From: Theocolax elegans
Lineage: Eukaryota; Arthropoda; Insecta; Hymenoptera; Cerocephalidae
Reading direction: 5' to 3'
DNA length: 64,000 nucleotides
NCBI GenBank assembly: GCA_026168455.1
Contig: CM047426.1
Span: forward strand, 39,118,175 to 39,182,174
Each line of letters starts with the position of its first letter. The first letter of the stretch is position 1. Below are positions 42,961-53,833 of this stretch, in pieces. The notes beneath the pieces are model-generated. The model saw only the letters and a program-made list of their open reading frames with translations, was not told the DNA's origin and made no database searches. The position numbers and the translations under genes are program-made.

Positions 42961-45885
42961 GAATACTTAGCTATTATTGAATATTAATACATGATTATTT
43001 TATATATAGTTTATGACTATTTTATATAATAATATTTATACTATGATTATTATATATATATTATATGATTATAATTTTTATTATAAGCATTAAATTTAAT
43101 TAAAAGTATGTAAAGAATGCAAAAAAAAAAAATTTGACTGTTGGATTCGAACTCGAACCCTCAGCGTAGCAGTCACAACCCTTAACCGCGCGGCTACTGA
43201 TGCAAATCACTAGCTAATGAGTGAAAGCCATATTTAAGTTTTGATCGCCAAGAGGGCTTGAAAGTTTGATATATTTTCTGTATATTCATGTTCAGGCGAG
43301 TACACACACACATACACACATACACACACACACGCGCGCGCGCGCACGCACATGTATGTTGTATCTTACATTTATAGTACTAAAAATTTTTCACATTACC
43401 GCGAATATACCTCATGTATAAATGTTCTAAATATAAGTGTATAAAAAACCTTCGCACTTTATACGTAAATATGCATACATTCTTAATATATTATTAACTA
43501 AAATATTAATATATTATTAACTAAAATTGTAAAGGTGCTAGTGCGCTTTTAAAACAAAATCTAAATTCTATAAAACAATTAGTGTAAAAACAATTAATAT
43601 GTTACATTTCTTTTTATACCGTAAAAAATGAAAATTTCCTCATTATTATTATTACCTATAGAGTAGAAAAATTTTGATTTTCGTGGTTAAACAAATATCA
43701 TAATTACACTACACATAAGCATTTTTTACATATTTTAACTCGCTCTTTTAAAGATGCAATACTTTCATCTCATTTAGAAAATGTTATTTATATTACGGAA
43801 ACAAGGCATTTGTTCGCATTAGTTTTTATATGCATGAATTTTTCAAACGGTATTTCGCTTACATTGGTCGCTTTATAATAAGTAATTTAATGACCGAATA
43901 ATTTTATAATTTAAATCGTTTGATTTAAGGGGATGTTGAAATCAGAAAATGGTCCTTTTTTACATTTCTTTGTATAAACAATGAATTAATTTAAGAAAAG
44001 AATCGAGCGTCAAGCCTTCAGCATGTTTTAAATAATATACCCAAATTTTTCTAGATTTTTAAATCCATAATTTGATTACGGTGTTTGGGTTGAAAGTTTA
44101 TGCCTTTATTGACTAATAATTACAGATTAAAAATTGCTCAACTCAATTATTGTTAAAAAAAATATCTAAAAATATTTTCTTAACAAAATCAAAACGTCAG
44201 GGCCTTTCTTATGTTTTAAGGTATCCGTATGAATTTTTTTCAGATAGTAATTTAATATTTTAGATATAACTTTTGGGTTAAAGGTACAAATTTCCTTTAA
44301 TTTGGGCCCGACATCGCGTAAACAAAATAAAGCTGTAAAAAAAATCATCTTATAAAATTGGCTCAACGTGGAGTAACCATGTATAAAGAAAATATACGCA
44401 AATTCAAATGGATTAAATATAGGCCGAACCGAAGTAAAATATTTGTGAGCCAATCCCTGAGAGCGTAACCCGTAGAAATGGAGAATAGACGAATAAGACA
44501 CGCCTATATACTCGAGTGTATAGGAAACTTTAATTTTATTTTCATTTAATTTAATTTAATAAAATGTATACGAGTGTTTTTATTAGGCTTTGATTATTTT
44601 TACATTTAGTAGTTTATAAAAAAAAAACATTGAATTTGTAATTCATTAATTTAAAACCAAGTTATCAAATAATACATTGATAAATTCAAGAATTTCGGCC
44701 ATTTTAAGAGAATTTATTTAAGCTTTCGAAATTCTCTTTTATTTTAATTTTAAGCATGTTTTTAAAAAAATTAAACAATTTTCATTTTAAACTTGGTAAA
44801 TAGTGCACAATTACAATTGAAACGTATACATTAACAAATTAAAAACGAAAATCGAAAATCGAAACAATCGCTATTGAACCGTGACTCTCCCTCTTATACT
44901 CTCTTCACTGTTTGCTGAAAAACATATCAAGCATTCTTCTTTTCCCTCTAAACAACTCATAGCTATATATATCGTAAATATACGTATACGTATTTTATTT
45001 CTCTGACTTGCTTGCGTACATGCGAACGCCATCTGTCGACTATTAATAATTGCAAACTCAGTTGGTATAACAGATCGCGGGCGTCGTTTATACCTTCCGA
45101 GTAGGATTACCTTTCGGTCGATAATTTCGTCGGTAACTGATCGGTGTTCCGGTTTTGCTATTGGTAACAGAAAGAGTGTGATTGTTTCTCCAATAAGTAT
45201 AAACAGCTTATTTAACAAATGTAATTACTTATAAAATTACTGTTAACTTTTAAGATATGTTACTGCACCCATCGCTTTGTACAGTGCATCATTTTAATAT
45301 ATTATATTTCTCTCTACGTTTAGCTATGTTTACTGTAATATGAAATTGTTATTAATGCATTAATCGTAATACAAAGCAGTTAGATTTAAAAATTTAATGC
45401 TTATATTATACGTATTTACTGAATGTTATAATTATACTATACAATTTATTAATAATTAATTTGATTATTATTTGCAGTGTTAATTATCTAATTAAATGAT
45501 ATATTTTACTTCCAGCGTAAATATTCACCTATATACTCGCAACACAATTTTTTACTTATTTTTAATTAATTATTAATAATAAAATATTGTTTATTTAATA
45601 TCGTATCTTCTAACGTGTTTGAATTTAGCGCGCTCTGCTGCCTACAATGTCGCGGACAAGTCTCATGCGATGCGTTACATAAGGCGAGTAGGCAAAATGA
45701 CCGAGTAGGCAAAATTTCCGCCACCCGAATACTTAGCTATTATTGAATATTAATACATGATTATTTTATATATAGTTTATGACTATTTTATATAATAATA
45801 TTTATACTATGATTATTATATTATATTATATGATTATAATTTTTATTATAAGCATTAAATTTAATTAAAAGTATGTAAAGAATGC
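40365..45885. repeat. Direct tandem duplication of right MULE repeat plus flank (2 x about 2.75 kb)
   Basis: Unit 1 (40365-43120) begins TTTGACTGTTGG after a poly-A run and ends TGTAAAGAATGC; unit 2 (43133-45885) begins and ends the same way, with a 12-A run at the junction. Each unit holds the outer 2.6 kb of the right TIR, the GAATACTT duplication and about 150 bp of host-element flank. Unit 2 is thus an orphan TIR. Units differ by scattered 1-2 bp changes. Assembly error is possible but the differences argue for a real event. Confidence 0.85.
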
Positions 45886-46464
45886 AGTAAAAACAAATAC
45901 TGTTTGACAGTTGTGTACAATATCTCTTTCTCTCTCTCTCACATGACAAGTCTTCCATAAGATTATTGATTTCTCGAATAGCCTTGTCAGGTGATAGAGA
46001 AAGAGAGAGGCATAAATAGTGTTACAGCTGCTAATGGAAGTGTGCACCAGCCACACGTTTGTAGTTCAGTTTTAAGCTATTATAATATCAAGTAGAATTA
46101 TATATTATATATATTATATTATATAATATCTAAATAAAATAAGTAAAAAAAACTAGTGGTTTATAAAACTGCATGAACAAATTATATCAGATAAGTATTT
46201 GCATAACCTTAAATTTATATTTTGTTTATGTCAAGAAATTGATTCTTTGTTTCTCCATTTCAGCATAACCAATGTGTCAACACTTAGATATACAATATTT
46301 GCAGAATACAGATAAAATTATAAACAAGTGTTTTGTTATGCTCAGTATATTTGTGCTTAGTGCGATATTATGTGGTTGAAGTTATTTTATGTGTACTTAT
46401 TTGTGAAAGTGTTTCAAACCTCCAATATAATTAGTATATTTCATGCCGTAAAGTACCACTCTCT
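45886..46464. other. AT-rich interior of the TTAA element
   Basis: Contains a (TC)n run near 45927-45942 and its partial inverse near 45998-46012. No gene seen. Confidence 0.4.
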
Positions 46465-47189
46465 ATATTCTTTTGTTTCTTCTTCTGGTCGCAATTCACA
46501 TGCTCTGCAAAAATATTGCTTTGGAGGAACGTCAATTACTTTTTCATTCTCATGCAGTATCAACACCTTGAAGAGAATTGAATCCTCGCTTCCTCCAAGA
46601 ACCATCACCTGATACACTTATATGGCAATTCTGACTTGTTGAATCATATACTTGCTCGACAGTTGCTTTCATAGACTGTTTACCAACTTCTTTACAAACA
46701 TTTTTTTATCTCTGTATTAATAATGTCATAATTACTGTGAGAAACTGGACTCGGCAAATCCATATTTCCACAAAAAGTAACTAAACCAGCATGCCCATGA
46801 CCAAGAGTTCTCATTGTGTACACTAACATCTATTTATTTCATAAGCGTTACTTTTTTTCCAACTTTTCTACTTGAATCAATAACAAATACCTTAAAACAG
46901 TTTGTACATGTTATTGTTATTTTACTTCCCAAACCTCTCACATCAACTTCAGAAAATTTAACTGTACCATGACAATTCTGACAAACTAAAAATTCTTCTA
47001 ATGTTGGGAAAAGTAGTGATATATCTATAATTTTATTTTCTGTGCTACTTTCTTCAATGGTATCAGTTTTTAACTTTTTACTTGATCTGGATCAATGTTG
47101 ATGGAAGTGCATCGTAGTTGGATCTTACTGATGTTGATAATTTTTTTATGAGCAGATGTACCAGGTATTCTGTTACTTGAGTCTGGCAT
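46465..47189 (-). pseudogene. Decayed transposase of the 15.6-kb TTAA element (arthropod Mutator-like transposase domain family)
   Basis: On the minus strand, starting at an ATG at 47189. Readable pieces in order: a zinc-ribbon-like C-x2-C ... C-x2-C (CQNCHGTVKF, ITCTNC), then LGHGHAGLVTFCGNMDLPSPVSH, then ISVSGDGSWRKRGF, then YFCRACEL. The pattern (G-x-G-x-x-G-L...FCG-x-M-x-x-P-P-V, then SGDGSW-x-x-RGF-x-S-L-x-G-V) is that of a large arthropod transposase family annotated as Mutator-like transposase domain. Several frameshifts and stops are present and the catalytic C-terminal half is missing. It lies just inside the right TIR and is read away from it. Confidence 0.65.
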
Positions 47190-47724
47190 TTGTTTTACTG
47201 CTCGTTTTTTTGTATAAACTTATAATTAATTCTTAAAACTAATAAAATTTAAAGTTAAAAATATACTTTTAATTTAAAATCCACTGAGTATTTACTAAAA
47301 TAATGTAAATACTTTATCAATGCAGGCAATATTTACTTCAAATAGAACTGTACGTATTTGTGCAGTATATTAGAGTAAAAAGAATCATTTATTTATTAAC
47401 TATTAAATTTGAATCGTATGGTAAAGTAGATTTCTACTTTACCAAACTCTACGCTGATAATTGCTTCGTTTAATATACTTGTATGTAAACGTCGAAAACC
47501 TCCCAATTATTATTTTAGTTAAATTAAAATAAAATGTCTTTTTTTGCAAAAATAATTTTAGAGAAATAATGTCTATTGATGCTTACTTTATTTCAATTAT
47601 AACTTGCGAAAAAATTTTTTGTTTTTTTTCAAATTTTGGGATAATGTTTTATGTAAGAAATACTTTAAAAAAAGTTAATAAAAAAAAAATCGATTTTTTG
47701 AGCAGTTAACCCAGGCTTGACCCC

Positions 47725-47773
47725 TTAAGAGAAATTAATAAATTCCCATCTTCAGCCGAAATACCGTGTCACA
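47725..47773 (+). repeat. 5' LTR of element 3, last part (after insertion)
   Basis: TTAAGAGAAATTAATAAATT... to GTGTCACA matches the end of the 3' LTR (48937-48985) exactly. Confidence 0.85.
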
Positions 47774-47776
47774 AAG

Positions 47777-47796
47777 TAGCGCCCAACGTGGGGCTC
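47777..47796 (+). promoter_or_regulatory. Primer binding site of element 3
   Basis: Three bases after the LTR end lies TAGCGCCCAACGTGGGGCTC. This is complementary to a tRNA 3' end of the type GAGCCCCACGTTGGGCG..A; TGG would be expected at the start, so one base has changed. Position and sequence are those of minus-strand primer sites in insect LTR elements. Confidence 0.7.
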
Positions 47797-47862
47797 AAGG
47801 GTCCTTGGAATAAATAACTAGCGAGTACAGAATCGTGAGTGCGGTCGAGCCAATTAGTTTAA

Positions 47863-47908
<46 letters not shown>

Positions 47909-47952
47909 GTGTGTAGCGAGTTGTGTGAAGAGAGTGAGTAAATATAATAAAC

Positions 47953-48768
47953 ATGCAAGGTCATATGCGAGCGATGCTTAACCTTATGGCTTCCCGGGAA
48001 CGTAGGACGTATAAAAGAAATGTTTATTCGCTTACGGACGACGCAGTAAGGGAGGGCTTGCGTGAACGCGGCTATAGCGAGGAAGGGGGTATGCCTGTAT
48101 TGCGAGATCGGTTGTTGCGAGCCATGCTTCGATAGTTAGAACCCAGTAACGCGAATATACCTTGGTTCACGTGGGATATCCCGGCTGGTGAGATGCCTGA
48201 AACGGATGAACATTTGGTGGCTAAATCGAGTGGGGGAGGGACTACAACTACTTTAAAGAAACGAAAAGGAAGACCGCCCTGAATAAATAGAAAAGAATTT
48301 GAGGTCGATAATTCTGAGGTTGAAACGGTGGGGGAATTGGAACAATCGGAGGGAGATAGACAAATTATCCCAAACGAAAATATGATAACACGAAGTAGCG
48401 AGCGGGGGGAGGAACAAGATGTGTTTGTTCAGTTAAGCTCGGGAGTACAGTCGTTTCCGTTAACCACCACTACAACTACGACAACGGTATCGGGCTCGGA
48501 TACTCGAATATCACCACCGGGATTAGGAGCATTTGGGAGGGGCGTGGCGAGAACGGTGACGACACCGTCTGCTTTGGCGACGGGCCCGAGATTGGCATTT
48601 CGAGAGGAACTAACCGAATTTCTACGGAGTAGACCGGCCGAGTGGGAATATTTCGCTCGGCATGTGACAAGTGACGTTGGGGCAACGGAACGGTTAAATG
48701 GGAATCGTGGCGACTTAGTAAAAGATAATGGTGTAGTGAAGACTACTTTTCGCGTATTTTATTGATAG
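47953..48768 (+). pseudogene. gag: gag-like ORF of element 3 (two stops, truncated)
   Basis: One frame runs from ATG 47953 to 48768, with stops at 48133-48135 and 48280-48282. The N-terminal 60 residues contain LTDDAVREGLRERGYSEEG then LRDRLLRAML, the spacing of a SAP-type DNA/RNA-binding helix pair. The next part is serine, threonine and acidic rich; FREELTEFLRSRPAEWEYF follows. The frame then runs into the LTR by deletion, so the Retrotrans_gag core and zinc knuckle are lost. Gag assignment rests on its place between primer site and LTR. Confidence 0.55.
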
Positions 48769-48985
48769 CTAGTTCCCACTTTTCTTTCCCGGGTTAGGTG
48801 GAGAATCGAGGACCGGAATCCCCTCTGGGGGGGGGGGGGGAAATCTTGCCAGGTGAGTTTATCTTTGTCTATTCAAACGGAGTATTTCTTTGGGACGCGG
48901 TTACGGGATATTTTAGCGAAAAGGGGGGGATTAGATTAAGAGAAATTAATAAATTCCCATCTTCAGCCGAAATACCGTGTCACAA
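48743..48985 (+). repeat. 3' LTR of element 3, truncated, with empty TTAA site
   Basis: Matches 31945-32129 plus 47725-47773. A G-run of 12 (48830-48841) is expanded relative to the other LTR (6 G). The single TTAA (near 48937) marks where the 15.6-kb element entered the other copy. Confidence 0.85.
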
Positions 48986-48989
48986 GTGT

Positions 48990-49879
48990 TCAATTTTCTC
49001 TTTCAATAATTTATTTCTTTGTTATTAAATGTTTATCGTTGAACTTCTGTAATAGAAAGTACTTTATCAAACACCTTCAAAGAAGATATCAAAATTCGAA
49101 AGTATAATGTAACATTTGAATTATTTAGAATATTATTAATCTTTCCCTGTTTAAAATTTATTATTTTAAACTAACTATAGGTATACTTTATATAAAATTT
49201 ATTACCTTAAACAGTACTAATAATTAAAACGTTTTTTTTTTCGAAAAATTGCTGCAATAGAAAGTACCGAAATCAATGGAAAATAATTGAGAAGTATTTT
49301 GTAATAACTTAAATAGATATTAACTATATATCTTTTATTATATACTTATAATTGTTTTTCCATTTTATATATTACTCAAATTGCTTAAGAAGTTTGCGCA
49401 ATTGAAAAAACTAATTTCACTGTGTAAACGGCAAGTTCTTAGTAACAACATATCATAAGTAAGTTTGAATTGATTTAAATTAAATTATTCTTAAATAGTT
49501 ACTGCAATAGAAAGTACTGTAGTCTCTGCAATAGAAAGTACTGAGATCATTACGGAATATAGACAAGTATTTTGTATCATATAATAAAATTGTATTTTAA
49601 TTTATATGTTTACGCTGAACATCATCAAGAAATTACTACGAGTCAGGTAAAACATATATTGCACTATATAATTAATTGTACACCTTAACAGCACGTCCTC
49701 GCCGTAAGAGCCGGATAAAAACATTAATATGTTGGCTAATGCTGGAAGGAAAAACATACTTTACAGAACCAATTCCATGAACTATACACAGAAATCAAAA
49801 TGACCACCAGTTTGACAGTAATTGAACAACAGAAAAGGACACCAAGTTTTCATCAAATACATCCAATAGCGTAGAAATA
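48990..49879. repeat. AT-rich DNA with recurrent TGCAATAGAAAGTACT motif
   Basis: GTAATAGAAAGTACT, GCAATAGAAAGTACC, GCAATAGAAAGTACT (twice) at about 49050, 49254, 49504 and 49528. Spacing is irregular. No ORF. Probably an old degenerate repeat. Confidence 0.5.
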
Positions 49880-50639
49880 GCTATTTATTATTATTATTTA
49901 AATAGTTAAATTTGTTGAAATTTTATAACTAAGTTTTTCTATGTAGAATCAATAAATTATTTCGCTAATACCGCCATTCAAAAGAACCCATTCCGCTCTC
50001 CCAGCTTCAAAGTACTTAATTTACATGGCACACAATTTTGTAAAAATAATTCTCGTATAAATTATATCACAGTGAGATCAAAGTGGCCTGTTATACTGAT
50101 ATTTCGATAAAATGGTAGGTCGAAATTTTCTAAAAAGAAACAAACCGTTTTACCTGAAATATATAATATTGTAATAAATAATATTATGTTATTACACCTC
50201 CGATCTCTGACACTTCAAAAGACGTTTTGACGTTAATACTTCTCTAATATTATAATGTCCAAGATTGTTTTTTCCTATCAAAGGTACCTGAATATTTGGA
50301 TTTTTAAGTTATAAAAAAAAAATTTTCGACAAAAAAGATTTTATAAAAGGAGTTCTGGATAAAATATTGTTTCAAACAATTCTACGAAAACTTCCATCTA
50401 CAAAATGTTCTTAAACAAAAATCCATAAACCTTACATTTATATACAAATTATAATGATATATAACAAAACTATTGTTATTATATACCACTTTACACAAAA
50501 TTTTACCACCGCCATTAAAAACCGCACAATTTTCAAATGTTAATGTAAATATTTATATAATTTCAAATATTCATTAAATTTTGATATTAAGCATATTTGT
50601 TTAGACAAAAGTACTAATACTTTATATATTATACACATA

Positions 50640-51010
50640 TATACATATCACCGAACGATAAATTCATTTTCATTTTAAATAACTCGCGACTTGGTCTAAT
50701 ACGTCGCACTCTGGCTGGTGGTTTTTCCCACAGCTAGATGGAGACGACTATCTTTCTACAATCGTTAGGGAGATCGTCATCTCCTTTTTACATATGTAGC
50801 CGCATAACATCTTGCGACAAGCGCCTAAGGTATGATCTCCAGTTCCTTGCTGAGGAGTCAAAGCTGGAGATCCAAGACGAAACGCCTTTAATTTATTTTT
50901 AAAAAGGCCGTGCTTCGAGAAATTCCACCAACCACAGTCGACAAAGAGTAAATAGGGCCAGCTTTATTAAAAAAATAAAGCAATTTAGTTCGGAAAGACG
51001 GATATTACAT
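50640..51010 (+). repeat. Diverged sixth copy of the hammerhead repeat (F)
   Basis: TACATATCACCGAACG, AACTCGCGACTTGGTC, CTCTGGCTGGTGG, AGCCGCATAACATCTTGCGACA, and the ribozyme region follow in the same order as in the 28-29 kb copies, about 15 percent different. It is absent from the right palindrome arm, so it inserted after the arms formed or was lost from one. Confidence 0.8.
50820..50886 (+). ncRNA. Hammerhead ribozyme F, mutated
   Basis: CTGAGGA, GAAAC and the loop I-loop II complement GATCTCCAG/CTGGAGATC are kept. Stem I TAAGG/CCTTG has a wobble and stem II is reduced to GTC/GAC. The cleavage triplet GTC has become GCC, which breaks the required U. Probably inactive. Confidence 0.75.
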
Positions 51011-51239
51011 ATTATACACATTTATATTTTATATATTGTGTAAGAACATTAAATTAACAATTTACTAAAGCTTACTGTAACATTAAAATATCCGTATCCG
51101 AATTTTCTTTTTCGAATACTTTTTTCAAAACAATTTTTTTTCGAAGAACCCTTTTTTCGAAAACATTTTTGTTCAAATAACCATGGTTTTGAAAAATATA
51201 TATAATTTAAGATGATTAAACAGTAATTTGAGGTTGTAA

Positions 51240-51366
51240 GCCCCGCTTTGACGTTATAATATTAATGAAGGATTAATGTTTAACGCCTTTCGCAGGGCCG
51301 TACAAAATAACTTCGAATGAGGTTATAACATTAATCCTTCATTAATATTATAAGGTCAAAGTGTAT
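51240..51366. mobile_element. Hairpin MITE, copy 1
   Basis: CCGCTTTGACGTTATAATATTAATGAAGGATTAATG is mirrored by CATTAATCCTTCATTAATATTATAAGGTCAAAG. The right palindrome arm has the partner at 57757-57883. Centre: CGCAGGGCCG. Confidence 0.75.
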
Positions 51367-51847
51367 TTATAACCTATGAGGGGGTATCTGGGTATTTGGA
51401 TTATAGATTTTTATGTTTAAGTTCATATAAATATTATCTAATCTCAAAGACCAATAAATTAATATATATCTATTTAAATTATAAAAGAAATGTGCCAGCC
51501 AGCACTGCCGCTGCCGCTATTTCAGAAATTCATGGTCACTGTGGCCAACATTTATAGAATAAACCGGATTCAGGAGGGCATCATTAAGGATATATAACAG
51601 AGTTAAGGGTGGGCACCTGCACATGCCCATATATGGGTGTATATATCTGATTTTATGAATGGTGTCCACCCTGTATATACCCATAAATTGATCATTCGGT
51701 ACTTATGCCGACAAATTCTTACGGGAAATGGGAATTGTGCTTACTTTGGGGTAATTATGCCGACGTCAGCATAATTCCACCGAAAATTCAACCATGTATC
51801 CGTACTTATGCCGACACACAAAAAATCGGAAAATTATCTTTGTGAGC

Positions 51848-51982
51848 CCCGCTTTGACGTTATAATATTAATGAAGGATTGAAGCTATAACGTCTTTCGA
51901 GGTGCCGGAAGCCGGAGGCCTCCGGCACTTCGAATGAGGTTATAACTTCAATCCTTCATTAATATTATAAGGTCAAAGTGTG
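51848..51982. mobile_element. Hairpin MITE, copy 2 (left arm only)
   Basis: Same ends as copy 1 (CCCCGCTTTGACG...GGTCAAAGTG) with a different centre, GGTGCCGGAAGCCGGAGGCC..., itself palindromic. It lies in the left-arm-specific segment. Confidence 0.75.
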
Positions 51983-52791
51983 GTTTTTTACCCGTGAGGG
52001 GTATTTAGGTATTTGGGTTATTGGATATTTGGGTTATTGGTTTTTTATGCATTATTCTATCAATTAATATTCTCCCCCATATATCTGAGTCGTTATATAT
52101 GTTTTATAACCTCAAAACACCAAGATAACACGTAGTGTCACCATAAGTACCGATACTGGTGTTTATATATATATGTGTGTGTATAATTATAAGTATGGTG
52201 GACATCCTGTCTATTCTCATATATAGGGTGTGTATCAGATTTTATAATTGGTGTCTACCCATTATATGCCCATATGTGGGTGTGTTTATGGGTGTGACTG
52301 TATAAAATAATAAGAATGGAGGCTACCCTGCATATGACCATATATGATTAAGTGAATAGGTGTAAATATATAAGATTTTATGAATGGTGGTCACCCTGTA
52401 TATGCCTATCTCTTAATAAACAAGTATTTATTTAATTTCTAATAATTTATTATTAATAAATGATTAAATTAATCTATTTATTATAACTTTATATACAAAA
52501 ACTGGTTTGGGCAAGCCTTTCGTTTCTAGTATGATCTTTGCTTTCATATTCCGCAACTCTTCCACTGCAGCCTGAGAACCCGCTGAACATGATTGCATTT
52601 GATCTGTAAGTATACTGTTCTACTCAGACTACTTTGTCTGTCTATGTCTCTGTAAATAACAATAATGGCTTCTCTCAGAGCAGTGGTATGGCTCTCAACT
52701 CTCCTGCACTCTCTTGCAGAGGAGTCCTGATGGAGGTTAAGTTATCGTCGGACTGGTTCCCCGTAGTTGTTGGAACTCACCCCTTTGATTT

Positions 52792-53067
52792 TTAGTCTGC
52801 AGGAATCCGCTGTAAGTTCGTGGGATCTCGATGATACGTCATAGTGAAATCAGCAGGGGCCGTATTCATTGCAACAGTGACTTGTGCATTTGTTGCCTGC
52901 TTCGGATAGCAGAGTAGGAAGTACCACACTTTAAGGATCGGGTCGCTAAGCATGAGGGTACTCCATTTACTATCCCACCAAAATCTTAATTCAATCTGGA
53001 CTGATTCATTGGGATCAGAATTTGGGTTTTTCAAGTATTCAACCATCTCTGTAGAGAGTTGATACAT
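52792..53067 (-). CDS. 91-codon ORF of unknown function, left palindrome arm
   Basis: ATG to stop, on the minus strand. Readable as EMVEYLKNPNSDPNESVQI then ELRFWWDSKWSTLML; no family recognised. The same protein is encoded in the right arm at 56498-56788, where a TAG interrupts it. Most differences between the two are single residue changes (for example R/Q, N/H, P/L). It may be an exon of the element's protein. Further downstream on the same strand is the mirror of the 56834-57088 ORF. Confidence 0.4.
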   Translation of the reverse strand: MYQLSTEMVEYLKNPNSDPNESVQIELRFWWDSKWSTLMLSDPILKVWYFLLCYPKQATNAQVTVAMNTAPADFTMTYHRDPTNLQRIPAD

Positions 53068-53404
53068 ATTGTTGTATCAGCAGAATGGTACTTGAAGGAT
53101 GAAGTGGGCGGAATATTCAGGGTAGTCTCTGCATCAAGCAACTGGTCAATCGATTGTTCAACCTAATTAGGACTCGTCCCTCTCTGGGAGCTTCATACGG
53201 GATTGTCTTCCCTCGCGATTGGTTGATCGGATGATATCCTCGGTTCGAGGGAATGTAAATGTATAAAATTTTATGAATGATGGTGTTACGTCTAAGGGTA
53301 ACTAAGTAACTAATCTCGCTTTTTAGCTAACAAATTAACATTAGAGCTAGGGCCAGGTCAAATATAGCAAGTTTAAAATGGATCTATAATATAAAAGATT
53401 ATTA

Positions 53405-53833
53405 AACCGACACGGTGGCGGAGTGGCGGAGACGCACCTCGGCCGATCACGAAAGTTAAGCAGCACTGAGTGCGGCTGGCACTTGAATGGGTGACACCAT
53501 TCTTGTGCGGCTTTCGGGATCGGTTAGGTGTTTTTCCACACTTCACAACGTGAGCGGAAGGTGTGGAACATTCGGTTTCGGTGTTTGGGCCTACGAAAGG
53601 TGACCTGAACATCTAAATCGAATATTTCAATACACCGGCCGTCTCGGGGAAGGTTTTCCTACAAGGTTTTCCCTTCCTCACGGGCATAACCCCGGGCTAA
53701 TGCGAGACGGTGGGGACCAGGATGGGAAAAATTGGAATGTTTTCACCCCACACATAGGTGGTAGGGTTGTCCCTGTAAACACCCGTTTAATGGGTATACG
53801 GGGTGATGAGCAAAGAGAATAAAATAAATAAAA
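53405..53833 (+). mobile_element. 5S-rRNA-derived SINE (SINE3 type), left arm
   Basis: The head is 5S-like: GGCCGATCACGAAAGTTAAGC then GGCTGGCACTTGAATGGGTGAC, covering box A and box C of the internal Pol III promoter. The unrelated body ends in an AAATAAATAAAAA tail. AATATAAAAGATTATTA on both sides (53388-53404, 53834-53850) is a 17-bp target duplication, as for LINE-mobilised SINEs. Confidence 0.9.

Larger units (their letters stand above)
32130..47724 (-). mobile_element. 15.6-kb DNA transposon with 19-bp TIRs and TTAA target duplication
   Basis: Begins GGGGTCAAGCCTGGGTTAA (32130-32148) and ends with the exact inverse TTAACCCAGGCTTGACCCC (47706-47724). TTAA lies on both sides (32126-32129, 47725-47728). 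The unoccupied site is seen in the 3' LTR of the same retroelement at 48926-48950, where GATTAGATTAAGAGAAATT holds a single TTAA. Its own transposase is the remnant at 46465-47189. TTAA is used by piggyBac and Kolobok; the GGGG start is unlike usual piggyBac ends, so the superfamily is left open. Most of its length is the MULE inserted inside plus a duplication. Confidence 0.9.
30728..48985 (+). mobile_element. LTR retrotransposon (element 3), internally deleted and split by a 15.6-kb insertion
   Basis: The 5' LTR runs 30728-32129 and resumes at 47725-47773; a primer binding site and gag-like region follow (47953-48768); a truncated 3' LTR ends at 48985. AGTG at 30724-30727 and 48986-48989 is the probable 4-bp target duplication. 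pol is absent: gag sequence joins directly to the inside of the 3' LTR at about 48743, so an internal deletion removed pol and the LTR start. Without the insertion the 5' LTR would be about 1.45 kb. Confidence 0.75.

Noticed and set aside
32130..47724. Polinton/Maverick as an explanation for the 15.6-kb element
   Set aside because: No DNA polymerase B, integrase, packaging ATPase or capsid motifs; target duplication is TTAA rather than 6 bp; the length comes from the nested MULE and a duplication.
53405..53520. Functional 5S rRNA gene
   Set aside because: Only the internal half resembles 5S rRNA, both ends of the gene are missing and a SINE body with target duplications follows.
53373..53612. 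79-codon minus-strand ORF and its mirror at 55948-56169
   Set aside because: Antisense frames of the 5S-derived SINE.
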